Assembly (NCBI GenBank): GCA_021151825.1
Contig: JAGKWQ010000010.1
Location: 159,208 to 223,207 of the forward strand
DNA: 64,000 bases
Reading direction: 5' to 3'
Source: Cellvibrionaceae bacterium
GTDB lineage: Bacteria; Pseudomonadota; Gammaproteobacteria; Pseudomonadales; Cellvibrionaceae
Part shown: one piece after another, positions 9,162 to 18,007 of the stretch
Position numbering within the stretch: the first letter of the stretch is position 1
How the letters are laid out: each line of letters opens with the position of its first letter
Notes under the pieces: model-generated
What the model saw: the letters and a program-made list of their open reading frames with translations, nothing else
Database searches by the model: none
What the model was told of the DNA's origin: nothing
Made by a program: the position numbers and the translations under genes

Positions 9162-9824
9162 TTACCAGGGCAATGTGTCACCGTTGGAATGCCAGAAGGT
9201 GCCGCTGTTCTCCAGTGTAAGGTCAGCAATACGCTGGCTCAGGCGCTGGGCGGATTCGTCGGCGGAAATATCGCCACCAAAATTAACCATCGCTGTTTGC
9301 ACATAACCGGGATGCAAAATCGCGACGGCAATACCTTTGGGGTGCAGGTCGCGCGCCAGCGACATTGCCGCTGCATTCAATGCGGCTTTGGACATACGGT
9401 AACCGTAATAAGCACCGGAGGTATTGTCGGCAATGGAACCCATGCGGCTGGTGATAAACGCAATTTTGGCGCCTTTGTGCAAACTGCCCAGTAACGCCTC
9501 GGTAACGCGTAAGGGTGCTACGGCGTTGATGTTGAATTGATGTTCAATGCTGCTGTAATCAAGATTGCCTAACGTCTCGCGCTGCAATACGCCAGCGTTG
9601 TTGATTAATAAATCCAGTTTTTTTCCGGTGAGTGTATCGGCAAGGTGATTGAGTGCCTTCTGGTCCGTGACATCCACACCGGCGATAACGCGTGCACCGG
9701 TTTCGGTCAGCTCCGGCGATGCATTGCGGCACACTCCGATCACTTGCCAGCCCTGGGCGAGATAGATTTTGCACAGGGCAAGGCCAATGCCGCGATTGGC
9801 ACCGGTAATTAATACGGTTTGCAT
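9162..9824 (-). CDS. Short-chain dehydrogenase/reductase
   Basis: A 220-residue classical SDR. It has the cofactor motif TGANRGIG at residues 7-14, the NNAG motif in LLINNAGVL, a catalytic Ser in ITSRMGS, and YRMSK, the catalytic Tyr-x3-Lys. The small size and lack of a C-terminal extension match the CsgA/sniffer-like group. Substrate and cofactor preference cannot be fixed, though the Arg in TGANRGIG is compatible with NADPH. It lies 107 bp downstream of the AraC regulator on the same strand and may be read through from it. Downstream, an imperfect inverted repeat overlaps its stop codon. Confidence 0.87.
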   Translation of the reverse strand: MQTVLITGANRGIGLALCKIYLAQGWQVIGVCRNASPELTETGARVIAGVDVTDQKALNHLADTLTGKKLDLLINNAGVLQRETLGNLDYSSIEHQFNINAVAPLRVTEALLGSLHKGAKIAFITSRMGSIADNTSGAYYGYRMSKAALNAAAMSLARDLHPKGIAVAILHPGYVQTAMVNFGGDISADESAQRLSQRIADLTLENSGTFWHSNGDTLPW

Positions 9825-9931
9825 AGGTTCGTCCTCTTATGTGAATGCAGCGGAATGGGAAAACTATAGAGTGAACCATTGCAGATGAAAAGCCTGACCG
9901 GTTAATCCGCAACAATCGGGCATCGGGATTG

Positions 9932-10972
9932 TTACAGCTTGCCAGGTAGTTGTCCGGTCCAACGCTTGAACGCGCGGCGCAGATTCGCAGCATCATAAAA
10001 GTGCAAATGCTGCGCAATTTCTTCCTGGGTAATGCCTTCTTTGCTCAACCAATCCAATGCCAAATGTTTGCGTACCTGATCAAACTGTTGCTGAAAACTG
10101 CTGTTATGTTTTTGCAGTTTTCGTTTGAGGCTAGCGCTACTCATACCAAAATCCTGCGCTGTTTTTTCAAGGTGAGGGTTGTGTTGAATATTGGTTTTTA
10201 GATAGTGATAAATTTCATGCAAAAAACCACGTATGACCGGAGTAATAATTTCCTGATGCAGGTTATCTATCGTGGGCGCCTGTGTAATCTGAATGGGCGA
10301 ACCGGCAGTGTTCCATTGACGATACAATTCGGTACGTGCAATCGATATTGCATTGCTACGCGCATTAAATAAAACCTGCTCACCCAAATGCACCTGGTAT
10401 TGCTCTATGTAGGCAGGTTTATGGTGGCTAACATGAAATGCCCAGGGGAGCTGGTAACCTGCGCGTCGACGTGTATAAACCTGTAACGCGGTGAAGATCA
10501 TTTCCAACAAAAAAGGCATCAATGAATCTGCACCAAAATTATCTTGCCAGTAAATGACTAATCGCTCTTGCTCATAGTGGATGTATGGGCTGAGGAGTGG
10601 TGATATTGCATAACTATCATTGGCAAATAATTCCAGAAAATCATGTAGGTTAGTTGCATTATTTAACGTGGAGTTTGTAGTGAAAAGATCGTGGCAAAGT
10701 AGAAATGCCAATTCATGGCCAGCGGGATGCTTAAGCACATTTTCAATCAGTTGAAACAATTGTGTGGCGGAAAATTGCAGATTCTTGTTGGTGAGATCTT
10801 CTAAAAAAATACCGGTATTGCGCAGCAGCTTGTGCTCCTGGTGGCCGCGGGTGCAGGCGAGTTCAATCAAATTGTGTGGCCAGCCACTAGCCTGTATAAA
10901 TGCTGTATCTATTTCCCGCCAGGTTTGCGGAAAATAATAACAATCATGCGTTGTGGAAATTGAGGGGTTCAC
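9932..10972 (-). CDS. AraC-family transcriptional regulator
   Basis: A 346-residue protein with a long N-terminal domain of the 'arabinose-binding-like' type seen in OruR/ArgR-like AraC regulators. It carries two C-terminal helix-turn-helices: DFGMSSASLKRKLQKHN, then GITQEEIAQHLHFYDAANLRRAFKRWTGQLPG. The second matches the AraC signature, where the usual GFSDPSNFSRAFKRW is recognisable. The start is a GTG directly abutting the TAG of the GGDEF gene upstream, so the two must be on one mRNA. Likely targets are the adjacent SDR gene or its own operon; the ligand is unknown. Confidence 0.87.
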   Translation of the reverse strand: MNPSISTTHDCYYFPQTWREIDTAFIQASGWPHNLIELACTRGHQEHKLLRNTGIFLEDLTNKNLQFSATQLFQLIENVLKHPAGHELAFLLCHDLFTTNSTLNNATNLHDFLELFANDSYAISPLLSPYIHYEQERLVIYWQDNFGADSLMPFLLEMIFTALQVYTRRRAGYQLPWAFHVSHHKPAYIEQYQVHLGEQVLFNARSNAISIARTELYRQWNTAGSPIQITQAPTIDNLHQEIITPVIRGFLHEIYHYLKTNIQHNPHLEKTAQDFGMSSASLKRKLQKHNSSFQQQFDQVRKHLALDWLSKEGITQEEIAQHLHFYDAANLRRAFKRWTGQLPGKL

Positions 10973-11899
10973 CTAAGCAACCTGATCCAGCGCTGACTTA
11001 CGTTTTTCTTTCGCATGCAGTAGCGCAATCGTTGCGCGTTCAATCAATGAGTCGGCGGTGTCTTGTTGATGTAAATCGGTGAGTGCAATACCAATACTGG
11101 CGGTGTGAAAAATACTTTCACCTTGCATCCGCGATTTAAAGGCAAAGTGACGCAGTGCGCGGGTAATTTCGGCAGCGAGGGTTTCCGCCATTAAGCGACC
11201 GGTATTGGGCAATACCAGTGCAAAGCGATCGCCCGCATAGCGACATAGCAAATCATTGCCGCGAATATTCAATAGAATAAATTCGCCCAGCGCTTGCAAG
11301 AATCGATCGCCTTCCTGATGGCCGTAGCGGCGGTTGGTATCATCAAAATAATCGATGTCAATAAACACTAATGCCAGCGATGAGTGATTGCTGTAATGGG
11401 CCGACAATTCCTGTTGCAATTGTTTGCGTAAATAAGCCGCGCCGTTTAATTGTGTAATAAAATCCAGGCCGCGATGTTCGCGAAACAAACGTTCACGTTT
11501 GCGCAATTGTTCATTAATCGCGATTTGCTCCTGATGCCAGTGGTAAATGCCCAGGGTTAACAAACCGAGGCCGATAGGCATTAACCCGGATTCTACCCAG
11601 TGATCCCATAACGCTGCATCCGGAAAGGTAATAAATTCGTCCAACCAATCCTGGAATCCGGCCAGAAAAATACAGCTTAATCCCAGGCTTAACCATTGGG
11701 TGACGCGCCCGGCAGGACGGCTCTGTAGAATTAATAACAACCACACCAGTGCGAGCAACGCCGCGCCGCCTTCACTGATTACATCGAGCCAATTGATAAC
11801 GCCCCAATGTTTGGTATCACCCAGCGCAAAGTTTGCACTGAGTAAAATATTGGCGGCCAATCCCAGTGCCAGTAATTTCCATTGATGAAGTTTTAACAT
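10973..11899 (-). CDS. Membrane GGDEF-domain protein with a non-canonical active-site motif
   Basis: A 308-residue protein with about four N-terminal transmembrane helices (roughly 8-25, 42-60, 66-84, 105-120), a charged helical linker, and a GGDEF domain from about 150 to 300. The signature reads AGDRF (222-226) instead of GGDEF, so the fourth acidic residue is Arg. The metal Asp181 in DIDYF, the guanine contacts Asn189 and Asp198, and the third-position acid Asp224 are kept. An inhibitory-site RxxD (Arg213-Asp216) stands five residues ahead of the motif, as in feedback-regulated diguanylate cyclases. It may make c-di-GMP weakly or only bind it. Its stop touches the start of the AraC gene, suggesting a sensor-regulator pair. 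Confidence 0.85.
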   Translation of the reverse strand: MLKLHQWKLLALGLAANILLSANFALGDTKHWGVINWLDVISEGGAALLALVWLLLILQSRPAGRVTQWLSLGLSCIFLAGFQDWLDEFITFPDAALWDHWVESGLMPIGLGLLTLGIYHWHQEQIAINEQLRKRERLFREHRGLDFITQLNGAAYLRKQLQQELSAHYSNHSSLALVFIDIDYFDDTNRRYGHQEGDRFLQALGEFILLNIRGNDLLCRYAGDRFALVLPNTGRLMAETLAAEITRALRHFAFKSRMQGESIFHTASIGIALTDLHQQDTADSLIERATIALLHAKEKRKSALDQVA

Positions 11900-12098
11900 G
11901 GTGCAATCAATTCCTGCATAAAAAGTATGTCAATCAATAAGGCCCGTCACCCTTAACAGTTATTTATGACAATTCTATGAATTTGGTTTTTATCATCATG
12001 AATTGGATTTTTTGTGCTGAGCTGAAATGCCTTTTGTTGTTTTGGTATTTAACTGCAGAGGCAAATTAGCTCAACGCATATTTTTTAGTGATCGTATT

Positions 12099-12132
12099 TA
12101 GTCACCTAACTGTCATCTATGGCACCTAATTT
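12099..12132 (+). promoter_or_regulatory. Candidate PhoB-controlled promoter (Pho box plus -10)
   Basis: Two 7-bp direct repeats, TAGTCAC (12099-12105) and CTGTCAT (12110-12116), are separated by 4 bp. This is the 11-bp periodicity of a Pho box; the second repeat is a perfect match to CTGTCAT and the first keeps GTCA. Ten bases later is TAATTT (12127-12132), a fair -10, which is the spacing known for PhoB-activated promoters that lack a -35 element. The TonB receptor ATG is 76 bp further on and a phytase follows, so phosphate control fits the genes. It is a motif match only. Confidence 0.5.
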
Positions 12133-12207
12133 TGCTCCCGATATTTCACATCCCGGCGCAGGGCGGGGACACAGCAAAACTGATGGGGAAGCAAGGTGGG
12201 CCGTTTA

Positions 12208-14952
12208 ATGACAACTCAAGCATTATCCAAAAATAATTTTTTGAAAAATACACTGGCGATTGCATTGGCAAGTATTGCAGCGGGCGCTGTAGCCGATGGC
12301 CGTATTGAAGGTCAGGTAAAAACCACGGATTACGGTGTCGCACTGGAAGGTGTAAAAGTGCGCATTGTCGAATTGAATCGCGAAGCGACTAGCCAGCGCA
12401 ATGGGCGGTTTATTTTTGTCGATGTAAAACCCGGTTCTTATACATTAGAGACAAGCTACATCGGTGCTGATGCAATCAGTCGTATTGTCAATGTTACTGA
12501 CAATACGACTACCAAAACCCAATTTCAGTTGAGCGGTGTTTCGGGTATTGTCGAAAACGTTATTGTTATCGGCCAGGCTGCAGGTCTTAATAAAGCATTA
12601 AACAAACAACGCGCAGCAGAAAATATTATTACGGCGGTATCGGCTGATGCGATTGGTCAATTTCCTGATACCAACGTTTCAGAATCGTTGCAGCGTTTAC
12701 CGGGATTATCCATTGAGCGCGACCAGGGCGAAGGCCGTTATGTGCGTGTACGTGGTATGGGCCCGGATTTTAATGCGGTAACCATTAACGGTGTTGGTGT
12801 GCCAGGCCCTGATGCAGATCGTCGCGCCGTTGCGTTGGATGTAATTCCATCGGACCTGTTGGAAAATTTAGTCGTCACTAAAACCTTAACGCCCGATATG
12901 GATGCTAATTCATTGGGCGGTAGTATTGAAGTGCAAAGCTTATCGGCGTTTGATCGCGACGGATTATTTTTGCAAATGACGGCGGAAGGTAGCTTTGATG
13001 AAAACACAGAGCAAACCAGTCCGAAGCTTGCGCTCACAGCGAGCAACCAATTCAGCGTTGGTAGCGATGAAAATAATCTGGGCGTAGCGTTTGGTATAAG
13101 CTCATTTAAACGCGATTTTGGTTCAGATAATGTGGAAACCGGCGGTGCCTGGGATTTTGAAGACGGTGCTTTATTGGAGGAAATTGAGCAGCGTGATTAC
13201 CGTATTTCCCGTGAGCGATCCGGCTTGACGTTAAACTTTGATTTTAAACCCTCCGAAAATACCGATTTATATTGGCGCAACCTTTACAGTGAATACACGG
13301 ATTCAGAAATTCGCCTTGCGAATGTTATTGAGTTCGAAGATCCTGCGGCAGAAGGTGAAGTTGTTACTGCAGAAGTGCAACGTGAATTAAAAGATCGCAC
13401 TGAAACCCAGAAAATTCTATCCAGTTCTTTTGGTGGCCAAACTCGCGTGGATAACTGGACAGTGGATTATCGCATTGCGCACAGCAAATCCAGCGAAGAT
13501 GAACCACAAAATATCGCCGGTGCAGTATTTAAAATCGACGATGATGTGATTGCTGATGAAGTGTTTGAACTGGCGTTTACCGGCAGCAAAAAAATTCATA
13601 TCCCTGCTCCTGTTGAATTTTATCAGGCCGCAAGCTACAAGCTTGACGAAGTGGAATTGGGTAGCACTAATACCAACGATGAAAGCAATGCATTTAATTT
13701 GGATATCGCTCGCGATCTGGAGATCGGTGCGCGCCCGGCGCAATTAAAATTCGGTGTGAAACGCGTTGAGCGTGAAAAAGATAATGATGTAAATGTCTGG
13801 GTCACTGAAAGTTTTAACGGCGATACCTCGCTGACGAATTTCTCTGGTGGTACTGCGGATTATAAGCTGGGCCAGTTCGGTTCAACCATTAATGCACGAG
13901 CGGTAAAAGCCGCTATCGCCGATGCAGAAGAAGATATAGTAGAAAGCAGGATCGGTGATTATGATATTACCGAAGATACCAGTGCAGCTTATGTGATGGG
14001 GCGCATCGATATAGATGCACTGCGAATTCTCACCGGTGTACGTTATGAAAAAACGGATTTCACTGCGCAAGGTTATTCAGTTGCCAGTACACGCAATTTT
14101 GATAATGCCGATGATTATTTTTTACCGGCATTACACCTTCGCTATAGCCTGAATGATAAAACCCAGATTCGTGCCGCATGGACTAACTCCGTTGTGCGTC
14201 CCGGTTTTGCGCAGCTGTCGCCCGGCCAATTAATTGAAGAAGATGATGGTGATACAGAAGCTGAATTTGGTAACCCGCAATTGAAATCGCTGGAATCTCA
14301 GAATTTCGATGCGGGTATTGAATATTATCCCGGTGTCGCCAGCGTAGTGTCGGCATTTGTGTTCCATAAAACCATTGATAACTTTGTTTATCAAACCGAT
14401 TTGGCAGGCTCTGCTGATTATGAAGATTATAAGCATGCGGTGACCTATGCTAATGGCGACTCGGCAGAAATTACCGGTATTGAATTGGCCGCATCAAAAC
14501 AATTTTCATCCTTGCCTGCTCCGTGGAATGGATTGTTGATTGGTGCCAACGCTACCCTGGTGGATTCGACAGCAGAAATTGGTGCTTACGATGACGGCGA
14601 ATTTGTTGCCCGCGATATTGCCATGCCCAGCCAATCCGATACTTCCGCTAACTTGATGGTGGGTTATGAATCGGAAAAGATCAGCGCGCGTTTGTCGGCA
14701 AACTATAAATCCAGTTATTTACTGGAAGTGACCGAACCGCTGGAAGCAGATTACGATGCGTATGTCGATGATCAGTTGCAATTGGATTTTTCCTTGCGCT
14801 ATTACGTCACCGATTCTGTCAAAGTACATTTTGAAGCCTTAAATCTGACTGATGAAATTTATTACACCTATGTAAAAAATTCGCGTTATAACGCGCAATA
14901 TGAAACCTATGGTGCGACATACAAACTCGGTGTGAGCTTTATGCTGTTTTAA
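12208..14952 (+). CDS. TonB-dependent outer-membrane receptor, phytase-associated
   Basis: 914 residues with a signal peptide (cleavage near AGAVADGR), then a carboxypeptidase-regulatory-like domain (about 35-115), a plug domain with VRVRGMGPDFNAVTING and SLGGSIEV, and a 22-strand barrel that ends in the aromatic residue of GVSFMLF, as outer-membrane barrels do. The extra N-terminal domain is typical of receptors from Caulobacter/Xanthomonas/Cellvibrio-type scavengers. I prefer the ATG at 12208 (AAGGTGGG seven bases upstream) to a GTG at 12196. The next gene is a phytase 142 bp downstream, so the likely cargo is phytate or a product (inositol phosphates), by context only. A Pho box candidate lies upstream. 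Confidence 0.9.
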   Translation: MTTQALSKNNFLKNTLAIALASIAAGAVADGRIEGQVKTTDYGVALEGVKVRIVELNREATSQRNGRFIFVDVKPGSYTLETSYIGADAISRIVNVTDNTTTKTQFQLSGVSGIVENVIVIGQAAGLNKALNKQRAAENIITAVSADAIGQFPDTNVSESLQRLPGLSIERDQGEGRYVRVRGMGPDFNAVTINGVGVPGPDADRRAVALDVIPSDLLENLVVTKTLTPDMDANSLGGSIEVQSLSAFDRDGLFLQMTAEGSFDENTEQTSPKLALTASNQFSVGSDENNLGVAFGISSFKRDFGSDNVETGGAWDFEDGALLEEIEQRDYRISRERSGLTLNFDFKPSENTDLYWRNLYSEYTDSEIRLANVIEFEDPAAEGEVVTAEVQRELKDRTETQKILSSSFGGQTRVDNWTVDYRIAHSKSSEDEPQNIAGAVFKIDDDVIADEVFELAFTGSKKIHIPAPVEFYQAASYKLDEVELGSTNTNDESNAFNLDIARDLEIGARPAQLKFGVKRVEREKDNDVNVWVTESFNGDTSLTNFSGGTADYKLGQFGSTINARAVKAAIADAEEDIVESRIGDYDITEDTSAAYVMGRIDIDALRILTGVRYEKTDFTAQGYSVASTRNFDNADDYFLPALHLRYSLNDKTQIRAAWTNSVVRPGFAQLSPGQLIEEDDGDTEAEFGNPQLKSLESQNFDAGIEYYPGVASVVSAFVFHKTIDNFVYQTDLAGSADYEDYKHAVTYANGDSAEITGIELAASKQFSSLPAPWNGLLIGANATLVDSTAEIGAYDDGEFVARDIAMPSQSDTSANLMVGYESEKISARLSANYKSSYLLEVTEPLEADYDAYVDDQLQLDFSLRYYVTDSVKVHFEALNLTDEIYYTYVKNSRYNAQYETYGATYKLGVSFMLF

Positions 14953-15029
14953 CTTCGCCTGCTTGCTATACGAAGTGTAGTGAAAGTTTAAGCGTGAATT
15001 AAGCTAATGCAATTATTGTAGTGAAGCAC

Positions 15030-15070
15030 ATGTGCATCTGATTGATAAAGGTTAGTTGTCAGATGCACAT
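15030..15070. repeat. Perfect 12-bp inverted repeat between receptor and phytase genes
   Basis: ATGTGCATCTGA (15030-15041) and its exact complement TCAGATGCACAT (15059-15070) flank a 17-nt spacer in the 142-bp gap between the TonB receptor and the phytase. It is not followed by a T-run, so it is not a standard terminator. It could be a regulator operator or an mRNA stem-loop that sets the receptor/phytase expression ratio. Confidence 0.6.
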
Positions 15071-15094
15071 TTCATTCACTAGGGAATATTGTTC

Positions 15095-17035
15095 ATGAAA
15101 AAAATAGTCGTTACGTTGTTGTCGAGTTGCTTTTGTTTATCTATGGGTATTGTTGCACAGGAGCAAAAAACCTTATTTAAAAACATTCAGGCCAGTGCCA
15201 TCGCTCCTTTAGTTCAATCAAGCTATTTAGGTGTTGATGAAAGATCAGGTATAAGCTGGTTTGATGTACGCGGTAAACGTAAAGCGCATTTATCGACGCC
15301 GGCAGAGTTGTTGGATGTGCGTGAAAATGTTGAGGTTAATTACAACGGTAAATTAACATTGCTTGATGTGGCCGTTACAGTGTTGTTGCCGGAGCAACAG
15401 CCAGCTTTAATCGCCCTGGATAAATCAGGAAAGAAGATTGTTGCGTTGGCGCGCTTGCCAATTCCCACATTTAAAATTGAGAACCTGTGTTTAAGTCGCG
15501 ACACTGTTAATAATTTGTCGGTGTATTTGTTGGATGAGCGCGGCACCGCGGAACAATGGTTGGTGTTAGATGCACAGGGTAATCAACAAATTAAAAAAAT
15601 GCGCAGCCTACCCATCGCGCCCAATAGCAAATCCTGTTCGGTGGATGATGCCAGCGAACGTTTATTTATTGCTGAGGAATCTATTGGTGTGTGGGCTTAT
15701 GGTGCATCCGTTGAGTCATCACCTGGGCGGAGTGTGGTTGATATGTCCGCGCCATTTGGCAAGCTAAGTGAATCAGCGGAATTGGTAAGTGCAATCCCTG
15801 GTGGCTTGGTAGTGTTCGATGCAGAGCAAAAGAAGTTGAATGTTTATCGCACGGATAAACTTGAATTAATAAACAGCATTGCTGTTAATGGTGTGGATGA
15901 GGCCGAATATCTTGCCACGCGTTATGATTCAGTAAAAAAACAGTTGGCGATAGTGTTGTTTGATGAAAGTAAAAAGCAGCACCATGAATTAACTATTCCC
16001 TGGGGGCAGGCGCAATCTCAAGAATCACCTGTGTTAGCAATAAGTTCGGTAACTGCTGATGCACAAACGCAAGTAATGGCGCGTTTTGGCGATGCCGCAG
16101 ATGACCCCGCTATCTGGATTAATAAACACAACCCGCAACAAAGCCGTGTTATTGGTACCAATAAGCAACAAGGTTTATTTGTTTACGATTTACAAGGTAA
16201 AGAGGTGCAGCACTTCAATACCGGGAAATTAAATAATGTGGATGTGCGTTACGGTATTCAGGTTGGCCAACAACAATTGGATATCGCTGTAGCCACTAAT
16301 CGTGATGATAATAGCCTGGCGATTTATACCATTGATCCTGCTACTGGAAATTTGAGTTTTTCTGGCAGTGTAAAAACCAATCTCGAAGAAATTTATGGTT
16401 TTTGCATGTATCAATCACCTGCATCAGCAAATACGCCTGCAAAAACCTACGCAATTCCAAATGCAAAAAGTGGTGAGTTCCAGCAAATTGAATTAACAGC
16501 AGCTGTCGGCAAAAAGAAAGCGGTAACATGGCAGGGTAAAGTTGTGCGTCGCTTTTTTGTTAAAAGCCAGCCGGAAGGTTGTGTGGCAGATGACCAGCAC
16601 CAGCGTTTATTTATTGGTGAAGAAGATGTTGCTTTATGGACTTTGGGGGCAGATGTAAATGCGAGCTCGACACCGGAATTGGTTTTGGCGGCTGGCGATA
16701 TTCTGGTGGCCGATGTTGAGGGGGTTGGGATTTACGCGGGCAACGAAAAATCCTATGTTGTGGTTTCAAGCCAAGGCAATAACACGTTTGTTGTGATGGA
16801 TGCATTACCACCATTCAGGCTGCGCGGAATTGTTCGTATCGATCTGGATGCTGCCAATAATATTGATGGTGTTTCTGAAACGGATGGTTTGGAAGTAAGC
16901 TCGGTAAATTTTGGCGGAGAGTTTAGCGAAGGTTTATTGGTCGTTCAGGACGGACATAAAGTGATGCCGGAAGCGCCGCAAAATTTTAAATATGTTGCCT
17001 GGAAAAAAATTCGCGAAGCATTGCGATTAGAGTAA
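15095..17035 (+). CDS. Beta-propeller phytase (3-phytase), secreted, two propeller-like halves
   Basis: 646 residues with a signal peptide (MKKIVVTLL...GIVAQ). The C-terminal half is a clear beta-propeller phytase domain: DAADDPAIWINKHNP, VIGTNKQQGLFVYDL, NNVDVRYG, QPEGCVADDQHQRLFIGEED, ETDGLEVSSVNFGGEFSEGLLVVQDG and NFKYVAWKKI. These carry the acidic calcium and phosphate-binding residues of the family. The N-terminal half repeats similar elements (SCSVDDASERLFIAEESIGVWAYG) in weaker form, an incomplete second propeller as known for dual-domain phytases. The enzyme hydrolyses phytate to lower inositol phosphates in the periplasm or outside the cell. The ATG at 15095, with AGGGA upstream, is preferred over the TTG at 15089. 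It pairs with the TonB receptor upstream. Confidence 0.9.
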   Translation: MKKIVVTLLSSCFCLSMGIVAQEQKTLFKNIQASAIAPLVQSSYLGVDERSGISWFDVRGKRKAHLSTPAELLDVRENVEVNYNGKLTLLDVAVTVLLPEQQPALIALDKSGKKIVALARLPIPTFKIENLCLSRDTVNNLSVYLLDERGTAEQWLVLDAQGNQQIKKMRSLPIAPNSKSCSVDDASERLFIAEESIGVWAYGASVESSPGRSVVDMSAPFGKLSESAELVSAIPGGLVVFDAEQKKLNVYRTDKLELINSIAVNGVDEAEYLATRYDSVKKQLAIVLFDESKKQHHELTIPWGQAQSQESPVLAISSVTADAQTQVMARFGDAADDPAIWINKHNPQQSRVIGTNKQQGLFVYDLQGKEVQHFNTGKLNNVDVRYGIQVGQQQLDIAVATNRDDNSLAIYTIDPATGNLSFSGSVKTNLEEIYGFCMYQSPASANTPAKTYAIPNAKSGEFQQIELTAAVGKKKAVTWQGKVVRRFFVKSQPEGCVADDQHQRLFIGEEDVALWTLGADVNASSTPELVLAAGDILVADVEGVGIYAGNEKSYVVVSSQGNNTFVVMDALPPFRLRGIVRIDLDAANNIDGVSETDGLEVSSVNFGGEFSEGLLVVQDGHKVMPEAPQNFKYVAWKKIREALRLE

Positions 17036-17050
17036 TCCGCTTTATTGATA

Positions 17051-17087
17051 AATAAAAAATAGCGCATTGGATGCGCTGTTTTTTATT
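17051..17087. terminator. Bidirectional rho-independent terminator
   Basis: AGCGCAT (17061-17067) and ATGCGCT (17071-17077) form a 7-bp stem with a TGG loop. It is preceded by an A-rich run and followed by TTTTTTATTT, so it can stop transcription from both the phytase gene (+) and the convergent GNAT gene (-), whose stop codon lies in the T-run. Confidence 0.85.
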
Positions 17088-17548
17088 TATGCTGATCGAT
17101 CATACCATTCAGGCTTTAATGCGTAGCCTTTTTCTACATCGCCACGAAACCCTAACTTTTCATATACTCGATGCGCGTCTATTCGCTGCACGCCAGATAA
17201 CAACATTACCTTGTAACAATCTTTGCTCCATGCCAGTTCTATCGCGAAACGTAACATTTTGCTGCCAATCCCTTTGCCGCGACAGGCATTGGCAGTAATG
17301 ACATGCTCAATCATCGCAACAGGACGAGCGCCGTTGGTGAGTGTTGGAATTAATCCCAGCATGCAACTGGCAACAAGTTGTTGATCGATTTCGACCACAA
17401 TCAGATGGGTATATGAATTTGCCAGTAATTCGTCCATGCGGCTGATTGCAATATCGGTAGAAAGTGTTGGGTCTTTGGGGCGCAATTCGCGGTAGAGAGA
17501 AAGCAGGCCATTGAGATCATCGCGGCCTGCAGGTCGAATTATTTCCAT
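17087..17548 (-). CDS. GNAT-family N-acetyltransferase
   Basis: A 153-residue single-domain acetyltransferase. The acetyl-CoA pyrophosphate-binding motif appears as ACRGKGIGSKML (the Q/RxxGxG/A pattern), preceded by the beta-4 strand MIEHVITANA and followed by CYKVMLLSG and AHRVYEKLGFR, the usual motif B tail. The closest general type is the aminoglycoside/protein-like GNAT group, but the substrate cannot be inferred. It runs opposite to the phytase and is separated from the small lipoprotein gene by 25 bp on the same strand, so the two may share a transcript. Confidence 0.85.
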   Translation of the reverse strand: MEIIRPAGRDDLNGLLSLYRELRPKDPTLSTDIAISRMDELLANSYTHLIVVEIDQQLVASCMLGLIPTLTNGARPVAMIEHVITANACRGKGIGSKMLRFAIELAWSKDCYKVMLLSGVQRIDAHRVYEKLGFRGDVEKGYALKPEWYDRSA

Positions 17549-17573
17549 AATATTTCAGATGTTGAGTTCAGGA

Positions 17574-17867
17574 TTATTGGCCTTTGCGTGATTCGCGGAT
17601 ATAGAAACGCGCATCTTTGGCATTGTTGTAGCAGTTATCGAAATTTTCTACGGCTTGCATGGTACGTGCGGCGGTAATCAAGCTGAGCGCTTTTGTATAA
17701 CTGACGGTTCCACTGAAGCCATCAGCCTTAGCAATGGACAATTCGCTCCAGGCCGCGTCAATCTCTTTATCACACGCACTGCGAAATTGCGTTTTTCCGG
17801 CGCAGGCTGAAAGGGTAAGGGTGAGTGCAATTAAACTGAAACAAGATAATGTTTTCCGGCCGGGCAT
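17574..17867 (-). CDS. Small lipoprotein, function unknown
   Basis: A 97-residue protein with a basic n-region (MPGRK), a hydrophobic core, and the lipobox TLSAC with lipidated Cys22. The mature part (about 75 residues) is predicted helical and has two more Cys residues (in SACDKE and DNCYNN) that could pair in the periplasm. Longer in-frame starts exist upstream, but the ATG at 17867 has a clear GGAG eight bases before it and gives a proper signal peptide. I recognise no family name; it resembles short helical-hairpin lipoproteins found in Cellvibrio/Pseudomonas. It lies between gluconokinase and the GNAT gene on the same strand. Confidence 0.72.
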   Translation of the reverse strand: MPGRKTLSCFSLIALTLTLSACAGKTQFRSACDKEIDAAWSELSIAKADGFSGTVSYTKALSLITAARTMQAVENFDNCYNNAKDARFYIRESRKGQ

Positions 17868-18007
17868 GTATGAATCTCCGTGAGGTGTCGATACTTGGAT
17901 CAACCATATTTGCAAGAGTTCATATTCTGGCGGCAGCGCAACGGAATGCCAAGCCGAAAATTAATTTTCTGTTGACACAAGTGAGCTTTTTTCGGATGAA
18001 GAGTTGC

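Noticed and set aside
8945..9220. 91-codon plus-strand frame between the oxidoreductase and SDR genes
   Set aside because: Overlaps the 3' end of SDR antisense, and its sequence is rich in Ala, Arg and Cys without any domain.
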